Shown here: piece by piece, positions 19,756 through 31,837 of the stretch
How the letters are laid out: every line of letters begins with the position of its first letter
Numbering within the stretch: position 1 is the first letter of the stretch
NCBI GenBank assembly: GCA_031216915.1
Contig: CM062294.1
Location: 389,785,217 to 389,849,216 of the forward strand
Direction: 5' to 3'
Source of the DNA: Pictodentalium vernedei
Lineage: Eukaryota > Mollusca > Scaphopoda > Dentaliida > Dentaliidae
DNA length: 64,000 bases
Program-made: the position numbers and the translations under genes
The notes under the pieces: generated by a model
What the model saw: only the letters and a program-made list of their open reading frames with translations
Database searches by the model: none
What the model was told of the DNA's origin: nothing

Positions 19756-20649
19756 TAATGAAGCAAATTAAGTCGATCGTACTCCCACCAACTCCACATT
19801 AATATTATAAAAAAAGATACATAACAAATAACATTCAAAACATAAATTGAAAAATAATTTCCACAAAAAAAAATTTCGAAAAATTTTGACAAGAGCCCAA
19901 GTTCCCAAAGGGAACGATGTGCCCAAATGTATCCCGATAGAGCCCAAGTGAGGAAAAAAATCATTTTTCTATCCAAAAAGTTAACTGCTACACTACCGGA
20001 ATATTTAATGTATCTTACAACAGTCCTTACCATATAATAAATAGGAAACTACATATATAAATAGAGCCTTGTCAATGTAAACAATGTCAGAATGAAAACC
20101 GGAAACAAGACCCCAGGCAACACGGCCCAAAGTCAGTAACAGATTTTTGAACTATCCGATGTGAAGCAAGATCTTCATCAGAAGAAAAAACGATACATCG
20201 GATGTATGATGCATGGCCAAAATGCCTAAACACCCCTAGGGTGAGGACGTAACCATGGGGATATACAGAATAAACATTCTGTGTAATATGTTAAACTCCC
20301 AAGAAATTCTATAAAAAAAATTTCAATAAAACAAGCCAAAAAGCTTGGGAGTTTAACTGGGGGGTTTCAAGGTAGGGTAGGGAAGGAATACTTAACAAAC
20401 AGAGGAAAAATAATTATCAATAATGATGATGTCAGGCCCATGTCCCAAAATTGGAGAACATGAACTAATTTTTATAAATATTATAAAGTTACAGCCCTGA
20501 ATGTTTCAAACCACCGTTTCTTCCTTCCTTAATCCAATTATGTCCTTGGATCCACCAAATTAACCATTGATTTGTGTCTGGCATCATTATAAACTGAGAT
20601 TTAAAAGCACAGAAGTCAGTCTGTTGTTATCTGACTGAGGGCAAAACAA
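19756..20649 (-). other. DIRS-B leader, copy B1
   Basis: Non-coding leader. It contains a perfect 14-bp stem, GTTAAACTCCCAAG (20290-20303) with CTTGGGAGTTTAAC (20344-20357). An open frame of 181 codons at 20033-19488 crosses the gag start region in the wrong frame and shows no DIRS motif. Confidence 0.6.
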
Positions 20650-20851
20650 AGAATGATGTTGGCGCCAATTCCGGTCACTTCCTGGCATCTGCGCATGCGC
20701 GGAGAGTAAATGTATGGAGGGCCAGATAGGACTTCTAATTTTCAGTTTTGCATGCAAATTTTGGGGATTGGGGGACAAAATTTGTGTTTGGCCCTCGATA
20801 TTTTGGAGTTAGCACCAGCTAAGTCTGGGCCATTGGCTGTTGTGTAAAAAT
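20650..20851 (-). repeat. DIRS-B right inverted terminal repeat, copy B1
   Basis: Inverse complement of 2320-2550. It contains TTGGCGCCAA and CTGCGCATGCGC, and ends GTTGTGTAAAAATA. Confidence 0.85.
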
Positions 20852-23040
20852 ATCAAGGGGTGGAACAAACTGCCCTCCTCAATTTTTTCTAGACATGCAG
20901 CACTCCTAAAGAATGCCAGGCCTGTGTGAGTTTAATGACATCAGCACTTGTGAGTGCAACTAATGTAAAGAGTAAGCAAGAAACATGCTAAAAGAACTGT
21001 TAAGCCATAATGACTGAAACCTCATTACCAAACATGGGCAAAGACACCAAATGTTTAGGTGTTGGGCTTTAATAACTCTTAGTAATTGGTCTATCTGTGG
21101 GCTGGTGTTGAATGTTATGGTCCTCTGGGTCCAGACCATAGCTTTACCATTACAAAAGTGGGATCAGTTTATACACAATCACAGTAAAACCATTCAGCAA
21201 TTTTTTGCTGGGTCTTGTGATTCATTTTTCTGCTTTGCCACAAAAACCAGAACCAAACTGGAACTCCCCTCCCCCCACCAATGCCTGGAGCTGAAACAGT
21301 TAACCGATTAATCAATTAATCAATGATCGAGATCTTGATCGATCCAAAAAGTAACTGATCGATTAACCGTTACTTTGAACTACTGTATTTCATGGGTTAA
21401 CAAAGGAACAAACTTGCTCCAAAACAGGCAAACATTGTCACACTGACTCACATCAATTATATGAGACAGAGTAAAGCATGCAAGTTACTTGATGACATAC
21501 TTGTTTACTTGCAGGATCATCATACTGTATCAGTAGCTGGAAATGGTCATTCTTAACCCTTTACCCATTGTGGGTAGCAGACGATACATGCAAAATAAAT
21601 TCATGAGTTACTAAAAATTTTCAATTTTTGTCTCAAAAACATAGCTTATGACCCTCACTGGAACGAGCTATGTTTTTGAGACAAAAATTTAAAACAATAA
21701 ATTTGAATAGAAATTTTTGTATATTGGCCTAGTCAGTTTTGTTTGTCACGTTGGGTAAAGGGTTCATGCTGTAAATCATCAATGGTATGGCAATTATTCA
21801 GATATCTATTTGGACAAGTGATTAATCGGTTAACCAAGGTTAATCCATGTGATTAATCGATCAAGAAAACCCCTTAAACGTTTCAGCTCCACAAATGACC
21901 AGTTCTATTCCAAAATGTCAGAATGAGACCCAAAACAAAACAGAAAGCCAGCAAATTGCAAGAAAGCTTTTACAGTTCAGTATGATCGTTACTTTTGACA
22001 TTGTAGTTTGAAAAGCAGCTAATTGATTGTCATACATTTGCATTCGCCTCACAAGCATGATATTAAACTGCGTATATAGTATATGTCACTTATAAGGTAT
22101 ATAAATGATGAACCATTACCTACTGGGTTTTTTTTCTTGAATAACTAAAAATATTCATTTTTTGCCTCAAAATATGACATATGAACCCCCCAATACATCA
22201 GGCTCTTAGATTTCCCTAATGTGGGCACAATCAGTGATGGTACCAGGGCCTATGAATTTGGTTTGGACCGGTAGGAGAAACTTTTGAAAATATAGACACA
22301 AAACTAGCAATTTCCTTGCATCTGTGGCTCGAGATATTCAATATGAATTTGATGTAAGAGGCTTCTGGAGACAGTTGGAGATACTTTTATCCATTGAGAA
22401 AATTATTTAATTGAACCCATAATTTGAGCATGTTATTGTATTTTGGGCACCCCATTTACTATTGATAATTTGGGGAATTTAAAGACCTGCATTGGAAGAA
22501 GCTCAGCAACCTTGTGTCTAAGAAATAAATTTTAGCTATGTTCTTCTGGGAAAAATTGAACAAATGTTAAAATTTCAATGGTGAATTTTGTGATGAGTGC
22601 TGGTTGGGCTTCTCTTGATATGTATGGTAAAGGGTTAACATAGAAATGGGTTAATGAAAATCATTAAAATAAATTCACAAAACAATGATAAGTACTGCAA
22701 TACACATAAATTAACTCTCCACACACATACTGGTGTCAAAATACAAAACTTTAAAACTGAACATTTTCCCCATTAAGTACTAGGAATTTAACCAATTCAA
22801 CCTTGTTGGACAGAGCTCAATGATCAATGAATGAGCTCTGTCAAACAAGGCTGAAATGGTTAAATTCCTTGTGCATTATGGGAAAAATCTGTAGAGTTGA
22901 AATTTTGACATTAATGGGCAAAGGGTTATTATAAGATGAGTAAAAAACAGTTAAGGAACTAGCAAGTGATCTCTTGTGAAGATACAACCTTACAAATAGC
23001 ACTTCAACATCAGTATCAAATTGTCTGTGTACATGGCAAT
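20852..23040. other. Non-coding DNA 3' of SGF29
   Basis: AT-rich sequence without a recognisable gene. It holds a hAT-like element (21286-21891), a palindrome near 21603-21693 (arms around TTTTTGTCTCAAAAACATAG) and another near 22788-22866 (arms around GACAGAGCTC), plus copies of a dispersed module near 21603 and 22138. Confidence 0.6.
21286..21891. mobile_element. hAT-like non-autonomous element
   Basis: Ends TGGAGCTGAAAC and GTTTCAGCTCCA are inverted repeats. They are followed inward by GATTAATC-rich sequence on both sides. The flanking octamers CCAATGCC and CAAATGAC match at six of eight positions, consistent with an aged 8-bp target duplication of a hAT element. No transposase coding is seen. 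Confidence 0.55.
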
Positions 23041-23725
23041 GCAGGTTATTTATTTATTTATTTAATGGGGATTAGTGATTAATGACACGTTTGACAGCCA
23101 GGGTCACCTCGTGTTGGACAGTTTTATGGGTGGAGGAAGCTGGAGTACCTGGAGAAACACTAAGCAGTTGCATGAAACTGTTAGACTCTCCAACATACTA
23201 ATTCCTCACAAGCAGGGGTAGCATTGGTTGTAGGCAAGAGCACCATCGGTATGAAGATGATCCGATACATAGAGATTATTACCATTATGTGGATGTACAA
23301 AATATGTATCCGAGTCGAGCTCCGGGTTCTAAGGGCAGATCACGACGAGTCGAAGATCTACCCTTAGAACCCGGAGCGAGACTCGGATACATATTTCATG
23401 AGACTCGGATACATATTTTGTACATCCACATAATGGTAATAATCATTTTATCTTTCAATATATTGGGGATAAGTCAAGAATGTAGACGAATATATAACGA
23501 ACTACTTATTCGTACGGATAAACAAAAAGAAAAAAATGGAACTCACGCGAAAGGAACGTTCTTGTATCCGACCCCCCGATACAAACATCTGTATCAGGGG
23601 GTCGGATACACGACAGTTGCAGAGCTAATACAGACAAAATACATGTTGATTGTAAGATAAAAGGTGATCCTGGCTGTCAAAAGTGTTGTTAAGCCCCAAT
23701 AAATATATAAACAAACAGCAGGCAT
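23041..23725. mobile_element. Fold-back element with serial internal hairpins
   Basis: Outer arms, near 23044-23115 (TTTATTTAATGGGGATTAGTG, then TTTGACAGCCAGGGTCACC) and 23652-23718, are inverted repeats. Inside lie a long hairpin with an internal sub-repeat (23282-23446, arms around ATGTGGATGTACAAAATATG) and a shorter one (23566-23610, arms GTATCCGACCCCC and its complement). The 123-codon frame at 23289-23660 is produced by the hairpin arms and is not a gene candidate. Confidence 0.6.
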
Positions 23726-24146
23726 GTTTTGTCTGATACACAAAATTTTATGATCTGAGTAACCCTTAACTCTTATAGAAGTGTGCACATTTCCCATGAT
23801 ACTATAAATTGTAAGTTTAGTGCTTTGGCAGTGAATTACTAGTCATGGCTGCCTGTATCATCTAATAATCTGGCTTCTGTCTTGAAAATAATCTCAGGAT
23901 TGCCAGTGGGGCATCTGTTCTGATTCCAAACTCTTCTACAGTCAGAATTAAACCAACAAGGATTTGAAGATGCTGTGTCTCAATAATTAAGGATACTTAG
24001 GAAGCACCAGGCCCAATACAAGGACACAACAATTGGTGTCCATTTTCCTGATCAACAGAAACTAGAGGTCTTCTTCTTGAGGGCTGAATGATTATGACAC
24101 CATTTTGGATTTTTGTTCTTGATAAAGAATGCCTTTTAATCTTTAA

Positions 24147-24388
24147 CTGGTAGAGTGCAGGAAGCTCATATTTGGGCTTTATGGAATACCACAGGTTGTG
24201 ACTGTAATACCTACACTCTGTTAAAGGAGGTTTCATACTGACCCTGAACAGAAGAAGATTTTGTTAATGACACAGTGCTCAGTCACATTTGATTCTATAG
24301 TGCCTATTGGCACTATCCAATCAAATGTAACAGAGCAATATATGATGAAATAAAATCTGTGGTCATGAAAAATGTAGCACTCTACCAG
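24147..24388. mobile_element. TTAA-flanked MITE P1 (piggyBac-type target)
   Basis: Inverted ends CTGGTAGAGTGC and GCACTCTACCAG are each flanked by TTAA (24143-24146 and 24389-24392). It carries a hairpin near 24281-24331. It is related to P2 at 53409-53804. It lies 20 bp beyond the SGF29 stop codon and so would be part of the 3' UTR. Confidence 0.75.
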
Positions 24389-24412
24389 TTAAGAAACAAG
24401 TATATCTCCTGG

Positions 24413-24529
24413 CTATTTCTTCTTGTCCTCTTTACATATAATCACATATCGTTGAGCAACAGTTAAAGGAGGAGAGTATCCATCACTGTAGGATGTATCT
24501 TCAAACAGGACTGAGTAATCTTCCGTTGG
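24413..24529 (-). CDS. SGF29: SGF29 (SAGA-associated factor 29), last coding exon
   Basis: SGF29 is the SAGA/ATAC histone acetyltransferase subunit that reads H3K4me2/3 through a C-terminal tandem Tudor domain. This exon begins after the acceptor TTGCAG (minus strand) and encodes 38 residues ending in KEDKKK and a TAG stop. The segment EDYSVLFEDTSYSDGYSPPL matches the end of the animal protein very closely. It contains the equivalents of human F264 (aromatic cage) and D266 (binding of the H3 N-terminus). Together with the two upstream exons it gives 92 residues, the same number as human residues 202-293. It joins in phase 0 to the exon at 25109-25177 over a 579-bp intron. MITE P1 lies 20 bp downstream. 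No polyadenylation signal was securely placed. Confidence 0.95.
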   Translation of the reverse strand, partial: PTEDYSVLFEDTSYSDGYSPPLTVAQRYVIICKEDKKK

Positions 24530-25108
24530 CTGCAAATAATACAATGGAACAATGTCATTAAAATTCAAATTTTTTGGGTGAAAAAAACACAATTAACAGA
24601 ATCATCTAATTAACCCTTCACTGAACACAAAAGCAAGATGACCTTTAGTGCTGGGCAGAATTTTGGTATACCGATTATAATAGGTATAATTTTCAATACC
24701 GTCACTGATACCAGAAAATTAAAACATAATCAGTATACCAAAAAGTAAGTTTTTTCCCAGCATGCAAATTTCAACTTGCGTATCACAATTTACAGGAAGT
24801 GATTTTACTCCACTGGTGCAGATTATCGTTGGTTTAAATTTTGGTCTTTCCCTTTTTACCACCCTGTCCACCCTAGCAAACCATAGACCCGTTTCTTTAT
24901 TACTTTTCTTTCCCATCTCTTCAAGTGGTTTGTCTCAACAGTCACCATTATAAGAAAGCAATTGAATATTGTTTACCTCAAATTAGAAACAAGTGGAGAT
25001 GAGAAGACACATGAAAAGGCCACTGCAATCGCAAACATAACAAAAGTTTGAAAGACTGCAAACATCTACCAGTTTGATGAGATTCTTGGGGTATGTTTTA
25101 TTACTTAC
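24530..25108 (-). other. SGF29: SGF29 intron, 579 bp
   Basis: Splice sites are GTAAGT at the 25108 side and TTGCAG at the 24530 side. A possible short element with inverted ends TGCTGGG and CCCAGCA lies at about 24650-24765. No other feature is seen. Confidence 0.85.
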
Positions 25109-25177
25109 ATGTTTGGGAGGATCATGTATCAGTGCCCTGTAGAAACAAGTTGTTTGTGGATACAATGCCAGCACCAA
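25109..25177 (-). CDS. SGF29: SGF29, penultimate exon
   Basis: A 69-bp exon flanked by TTTCAG and GTAAGT on the minus strand, in phase 0 on both sides, encoding 23 residues. LALYPQTTCFYRALIHDPP is nearly identical to the animal SGF29 Tudor segment. It contains the equivalents of the human aromatic-cage residues Y238 and Y245, so histone reading should be intact. The next exon upstream is about 25.7 kb away at 50887-50980, and all DNA between is intron filled with nested transposons. Confidence 0.95.
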
Positions 25178-25429
25178 CTGAAATAATAAACAACAATATA
25201 AAGTTTAGTAATCAATAATATTAGGGTCCTGCGAAAGGAAATTTCAATTAGGTGTTTAGATTTGTCTAATTTGGGGATTCCACAGACTTGCCAAGACAAC
25301 TGCTGTTCAGCCGCATTGAAGAAACTTTGTTTTTACTATTGTCTGTCTGGAATGTCATTTCCTGGTTTCTCGGAGCTGTATTCATGTCTCAGAATATCTA
25401 TGGAAGCTTTTTTCCAATTCTGATCAGTA

Positions 25430-25680
25430 AGCATAGAACAGGTCCCACAACATACTGTCTCTGAGCAAATGTGGGTAAACTTGAAGTGAAACTAAAACTG
25501 ACTTGGCTGTTGTTTCTAGGCAAGTCTTTGCTTTTTACAGCAAAAGAGCAGGCACCCCAACATACTGTGTCTGGGCATCTTTGGGTAAACTCAAAGTTAA
25601 ATTACAAGTGCCTTGGCAGTTGTTTCTAGACAAGTCACGGCTGCCTATAAAGGCAGCCGAGACTTGACCAGAAACAACAG
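25430..25680. repeat. Tandem duplication and hairpin in the SGF29 intron
   Basis: Two imperfect copies of about 113 bp (near 25436-25530 and 25549-25643, both with AACATACTG and TTGTTTCTAG) precede a hairpin at 25619-25678. Its arms are GTTGTTTCTAGACAAGTC and a near-perfect complement, with GGCTGCC/GGCAGCC at the tip. A related hairpin lies at 48829-48892. Confidence 0.65.
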
Positions 25681-27359
25681 TAAAGCCACAGGATGTAAAT
25701 TGCCAATGAGTAGCAAACTTGTACAGACATATCCGGGCCTTTGCAGATGAAATAATTTGAACAAAAATGAACAAGAAAGCATAAAAAACAAACCATACTA
25801 TGTGTTATGCTAATTTGGGAACATTCTTATAATTTGGATGACATTGGTAACCGGTGTAAGTTTGATTGAATTTAAAGGCCTGTTTCTATCCTCAAACAGA
25901 GCATCTGATGTCAACATCACCTCTGTATCGAATCAGAAGCAGCACAAAAGAATTTGTTTGTAAAATCACTTGTTACTTTTACCAAATTACCTCATTCCTA
26001 TGCATATCCTTGCAGTTTGTGCGTGCCACAGGCAGCATGAGCACCCGAGTATAGAGGACACTTTTTACATTGCAACAGCAGTACTCATGAAGTGAGGCGT
26101 GGGATTCCTGCATGTCACTTTATAAGTACTGCTGTAGTAAGGTAACTTGCAATGCAGACAAGCACACTGATGAGATGATTGCAAGGAAAACATAACAACT
26201 TTTTCTTTTCTGTAGTCTCATGCCAACGATGGAAGACATTTATTTGCCACTGTCTGTTCTTGAAAAAAATCCTGACTCTGATTCAAAAATCATACCAATA
26301 ATGTTGCCATTGAATCTTTGAGGCTTTGGAGGACTAGAATTAGTATGCTAATAATTCGTAATATAAAACAGTAACACACAGCTCAACAATAACCATTGTC
26401 TTTACAAGCACAGTACAGGGTTCCCACATCTGAGCAAAAATAAAACTCTTAGGCCATAAAAAAAAGAACCTCTGTTTCTCAGGCCCACGCACATGGTCAT
26501 TTTTGGTGCGCATGCAACCTTTTTATGACACCAAAAAATCTTTAAAAAAATTTGAGATATTGTGCTCATTTCGGTAAATCGATATCGATGTGTTTGCAAA
26601 TTTTAAATTAACACACTTCAAGCTTTTTCTACATCATACTTTAATAAAGAGGGTGGGTTTTAGCAATATTTACGACAGAAAGTGTTTTATTCTGTAAAAG
26701 GTAAGTCATAATGACAGCAAGAAGGAAGGTGTCTTTCAGTCTGACAACAAACAGTCACAAAAGGGAATGGTCGATTCGCACCACGTTTGATTCGCACCAA
26801 CCCTCAGAAAGTGTGCAAAGTCAGGTGCTATGTTGAATGGAACACAGTCTCCTGGCATTTATTTTTTGTAAAATCTGTATTGTAAATGGCCGTCATTGGG
26901 AATTTGTGTACTGTTATTTGAAACCGTTACGAGTTTCCCAGTTAATTTAAATAAATGCATTTGAGATGCAGGATAATTGGATAACTAACAGTAACCGTTG
27001 CTTGATATAAAAGTAACAGTCATAGTTGAAAATAAATCGCATATAGGCAGGTATGTGCGGTCGAATTGGTTAATAAAAACACGCAAACATTCGTTTTGTA
27101 TTTCATTTTCAGATTTCAAAAAAATATGATTTATGGATGAACTGCCCGTTCAAATGGGTTGTGATAATTTTGAATATAATGGGGAAAAATTGCGATTCAC
27201 GATTTTATTATGCGTGGTCCACCAGGCGTTTGGGTGGGCATCAAATTACCACAAACAACCTCTCGGGGAGAAAATAAAAAGAAAAAAAAAAAAAGTATGG
27301 CTGCCATGATGGCCATATTGAATTGGCTAGCTGTACCAAAATTGAAAGGAAGCATTGTC
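25681..27359. other. SGF29 intron sequence without recognised features
   Basis: AT-rich DNA. Apart from short A/T runs I see no gene, RNA or element that I can support. Confidence 0.5.
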
Positions 27360-27523
27360 TGGTCATCCACAAGTAATCCCTAAAATAATGATTTGATCAA
27401 ATAAGCGATTCTTAGTTATTTGACAGAAACCAAATGTTAACGGACAGACGATGGATGCCAGATGCCGGATGGACATGGTGAAAACATAATGCTCCTGAGA
27501 GAATCTCTCAGGGGCATAAAATA
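27360..27523 (+). mobile_element. 3' end of a second type of Helitron/Helentron-like element (candidate)
   Basis: GACGATGGATGCCAGATG-type sequence leads to the stem CCTGAGAGA/TCTCTCAGG (27494-27512) and the end GGCATAAAAT. This resembles the 3' end of short rolling-circle elements common in mollusc DNA. The 5' end was not found. Confidence 0.35.
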
Positions 27524-27818
27524 TGATAAATTTGAAGTAATTTGTATATTTTTTATACTTATTGCCAATGGCCCAGACTAGTTGGAGCAAACTCGATATT
27601 ATCAAGGGCCAAACACAAATTTTGACCCCCCACCATCCAATCCCCAAAAGTCCTTCCTACCTGGCCCTTCATACTTTTACTCTCTGCGCATGCGCAGTGG
27701 TCAGAAAAAGACTGAAATTGGCACCAACATCATCTCATATTCTAATAATAATTCAGCGGGGAGGTATGAGTGCCCACTCATGGGAGGGCCATCACTGTCT
27801 GGGCCATTGGTAAGTATA

Positions 27819-29530
27819 AATGAAAGTGTCAATGACACTGTGGCTTAACTTGTGTGTTGTGTTTGATGAAAAGGATAATGTTCAATATTTATGAAAGGAT
27901 TATGAAATAAGACAAGAATTGTGATAATTGGGAATATGTTAATTTCTGTTCCCTGTATGCTATGTTTTTGATAAAAATATGAGGTGTACACTGTACTCAA
28001 GAGCTGAGGGGTGGGTTAATGTGACCTCACAGTTAATGTATGTGGCCCTCACAGTTAACGTATATCAACGCAAGTTACCAAGTTACAGTGAATTATTCCA
28101 AAACGAGTCATCCTATCAAGTTACATTGAAATCCCTTCATAAATATGGCCTGTAGAATGTGCTAAAGGTTTTTGGGCTTTGGGCCCCTGTAGCCGTCAGT
28201 TTCCCAATTGGGTCTAAAGGGGACGTTCTCATCTAGACATGATATGAAGTCAACCTACCAAGTTACAATGAAATCCCTTCATAAATATGACCTGTAGACT
28301 GTGCTAAAGGTTTTTGGGCTTTGGGCTTGGGCAGCCATCATGGTTGAATGATCGCAACCAAAAGGGGACATTCTCATCTGGGCATCATCTGGAGTGATCA
28401 TACGAAGTTGCAATGAAATCCCTTCATAAATATGACCTGTAGACTGAGCTCAAGGTTTTCGGGCTTCAGGCCCCTGAAGCCGTCACAGTTGACCAATCAT
28501 GACCAAAAGGGGATGTCATCATCTAGGCATTATATGGTGTCAAACTACCAGGTTACAATGAAATCCGTCCATAAATATGACTTATAGACTATGCTAAAGG
28601 TTTTGGGCTCGGGCAGCCATCAAGGCTGAATGATCATGACCAAAAGGGGATGTTATCATCTAGAGATTATGTGGAGTCATCCTACCAAGTTACAATGAAA
28701 TCCCTTCATAAATATCACTTGTAGACTGTGCTAAAGGTTATCGGGCTTCAGGCCCCTGTAGCCGTCACAGTTGCCTAATGGTGTCCAAAAGGGGCTGTTC
28801 TCATCTAGACATTATATGAAGTCAATGTACCAAGTTACAATGAAATCTCTTCATAAATATGAACTGAAGACTGTGCTAAAGGTTTTCGGGCTTTGGGCTC
28901 GGGCAGCCATCATGGTTGAATGATCACAACCAAAAAGGGACATTCTCATCTGGGCATCATCTGGAGTGATCCTACAAAGTTACACTGAATTCCCTTTATA
29001 AATATGACCTGTAGACTGTGCTCAAGGTTTTCTGGCTTCGGGCACCTGTAGCCATCACAGTTGACCAATCACGACCAAAAGGGGATGTCATCATCTATGC
29101 ATTATATGGAGTCAACCTAACAGGTTACAATGAAATCCTTCCATAAATATGACCTTTTGCCTATGCTAAAGTTTTTTGGGCTCGGGCACCCATCAAGGCT
29201 GAATGATTGCGATTAAAATGGGATGTTTTCATTTAGACATTATTTGGAGTCATCCTACCAAGTTACAATGAAATCCCTTCATAAATACGACCTGTAGACT
29301 GTGCTAATGGTTTTCGGGTTTTTGGCTCTGGCAGCCATACCGGTTGACCGATCACGACCAAAAGGGGACGTTCTCATCTAGACATGACCCCAAACCTGCA
29401 TATGAAATTTCGTGACGATCAGACAAGAACTGCTGGGTGTAGCCCGTGCAAAAGGAAAATGTGAACAGACTCACAGACTTCCGCACGCGTGATGGCAACA
29501 GCTTTTCTTGACCATGTCAAGTTAAGCTAA
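27819..29530 (+). mobile_element. Helitron-like non-autonomous element H3
   Basis: Begins near TGAAAGTGTC, with a 5' hairpin AGTGTCA/TGACACT, then GCTTAACTTG, which is complementary to CAAGTTAAGC at the 3' end. The 3' hairpin (TTGAC/GTCAA, loop CAT, 29508-29520) is followed by GTTAAGCTAA, again exactly 10 nt ending CTAA. The core is a tandem array. The outer limits are uncertain by a few bases because of A-runs. Confidence 0.75.
28060..29400 (+). repeat. About 142-bp tandem repeats (9 units) in H3
   Basis: The block AATCCCTTCATAAATA recurs at about 28131, 28273, 28419, 28563, 28700, 28845, 28990, 29135 and 29273, a spacing of 137-146 bp. Units alternate between two versions of the GGGCTTCGGGCCCC / GGGCTCGGGCAGCC segment. 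Confidence 0.9.
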
Positions 29531-29820
29531 AAATGATAAATTTATACCAATTTGTATATTTTTATACTTACCAATGGCCCAGACATAGCTGGTGCTAACT
29601 CTAAAATATCTAGGGCCAAACACAAATTTTGCCCCCCAATCCCCAAAATTTGCATGCAAAACCGAAAATTAGAAGTCCTTCCTACCTGGTCCTCCATACA
29701 TTTACCCTCTGCACATGCGCAGACGTCAGGAAGTGGCCGGAACTGGCGCCAACACCATTCTTTGTAAAAGAGAGTATTACATAATAATTCAGCGGGGAGG
29801 TATGAGTGCCCACTCATGGG

Positions 29821-30865
29821 AGATGCGCCTTACAATAACATTTCAGTTGTATGAAGGATATAAATACAGATAAAAACAACATCCTTCAAAGATACATGCA
29901 TTTTAAGCCAGATTATGGGTAAAAACACACACCCCCCACTTTTTTGAAGAAACCTTCAAAATAAAAAAGGGGGAGAGCTCTGGAAACAATAAGAGCGGTA
30001 CCCAACAACAATATAATTAATCGTCGAACACGCACTCAGGTATTAATTCAAGATTAATAAATGGTGCTTAACATTACTTCAGAAGTTATGGCTATAGCAG
30101 CAATCCTGGAAATTAATATTGCACAGTAAATAGCATACACCGCAGACAACGAACACAGATACGTCGAAAACGTGTGATATAAAATATAACATACACATAT
30201 CTAATCAAGCCACACTGAACGATTCCTGAAGAGAAAGTCCACTTCCTACATGATCTATAGGCGGCCACTGTACAATAAATTCCAGTAACAACACTCTCCA
30301 ATGTGAATAATCCGATATCTAAGATCGTAAAAGCACATGTAATATGAGTACCAAACAAAATAGAAACTTGGATCCCCCCCCAAAATAAATTATTATTTCA
30401 AGGTCCACCGAACACAATAAAGCTTCAGCCTAATAATAATAATGCACGTTCGCATATATATTAGCATGTAATCATCTGAATACCAGTTAACTGGTTATGC
30501 AGCCTGTGAGGTACTCAAGAGTAGCAATTTAATTGTGATGATTTATAAATAAACGCTTGTATATAACAAATCAACCAAAATAATAGGGCATTAATTCAGC
30601 TAAAAAGCGGATAAGCCCATGAGGTTACCATAGAACACTACATAAATGCATAAATGCATGTATTACAAAAATAAAGCTTGCGGGAAGAGAACTTCATCTT
30701 GCCCGGTAATTGCTTATAACACGTAAGGAAGTGTCTGAGTGTGGGGAGGGGGGGGATTCAAAGTCAGATTATGGGTAAACAAGTGGGGGGGAGGAAATTC
30801 GAAGTCATAACGAAATCTCCTCACCCGCATTATTCAATCGAACTTGTGTCAGTTAACAGAAAAAT
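29821..30865 (-). other. DIRS-B non-coding block in copy E
   Basis: Parallel to 2968-4050 of B1, with the shared G-rich run (about 30735-30756) and no coding sequence. Confidence 0.65.
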
Positions 30866-31837
30866 GTTAAAAAATTTATAGTAATTTATATATTTTTTAT
30901 ACTTACCAATGACCCAGACATAGCTGGTGCTAACTCTTAAAATATAGGGCCAAACACAAATTTTGCCCCCCAATCCCCAAAATTTGCATCTAAAACTAAA
31001 GAAAACATGTCCTGAAAGGCCCTCCACACCTCGCCCCCACTGCGCATGCGCAGTGTCAAGGACGTTCCGAAATTGGCGCCATTTATCATTCTAATAACCA
31101 GTGCCTGGTAAGCGCTATGTACTCAGCGGGGAGGCAAGAGTTCCCAACTCCTGGGAGGGCCATCCCCGTCTGGGTCATTGGTAAGTATAAAAAATATATA
31201 AATTACTATAAATTTTTTAACATTTTTATACTGTACCAATGACCCAGACATAGCTGAATAGTAAAAAGGCTGGAGGGCCAAGGACATAGAGCAAAATGGA
31301 ATACGCTCAATAAAATAAAATAGAGTCATCCCCTGTAGGGAAAAGAAGTAATAGGCCTTACATGTATCTTTCTTATTTATGATAAATTAGAAGGATACAA
31401 CACCTTCCAAAAATTGAGCTTCATACATCCATGTACTCTATTAATATCCAATAATCCTTATACTAATAATTTTTAAAGTAAGCCAATAATAAAGTAAGTC
31501 TAGAGAATAGAGACTCTTATACTCCTAAAAGTGTGTGAGAATTGCATAATCATGTCCGTTGACATATGCAATATTCAAAAGCTATACTTTAAAAACTAAG
31601 ACTTGAATGAATTTTATAAACTTAAACTTCTCACTAAACAACCATCCCAATAACAGCTCAGAATTACTAACTCCGGAGGAGGTATCCCCTTGTTTTCATA
31701 GTAAAAACAGGTGACCCAAGGGAACACCCTCCCCCCCCCTTTTTCTTGCCCTGGGTCAAATAGCCCAGAGCGAAGAGGGCAGCCGAACGGAGACACTGCC
31801 GAAACAGACAGCCTACCTAGCTATAGTAGCAACTGTT

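Larger units (their letters stand above)
2320..20851 (-). mobile_element. DIRS-B retrotransposon copy B1, interrupted by A2
   Basis: Degenerate DIRS-B element, about 7.1 kb once the nested A2 is removed. It has a left inverted terminal repeat (2320-2550), an internal complementary region (about 2600-2700), a non-coding block with a GT/G microsatellite (2700-4030), RT-RNaseH remnants split by A2 (4031-4589 and 16013-17240), a gag remnant (17460-19755), a leader and a right terminal repeat (about 20650-20851). The reading frames hold many stops and frameshifts. No recombinase remnant is visible between the left end and the RT region. Confidence 0.85.

Noticed and set aside
19488..20033. 181-codon minus-strand frame
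   Set aside because: It crosses the gag start and leader of B1 out of the gag frame and is not kept in copies E or F.
23289..23660. 123-codon plus-strand frame
   Set aside because: It spans the arms of a fold-back. Its composition follows the palindrome and no domain is visible.
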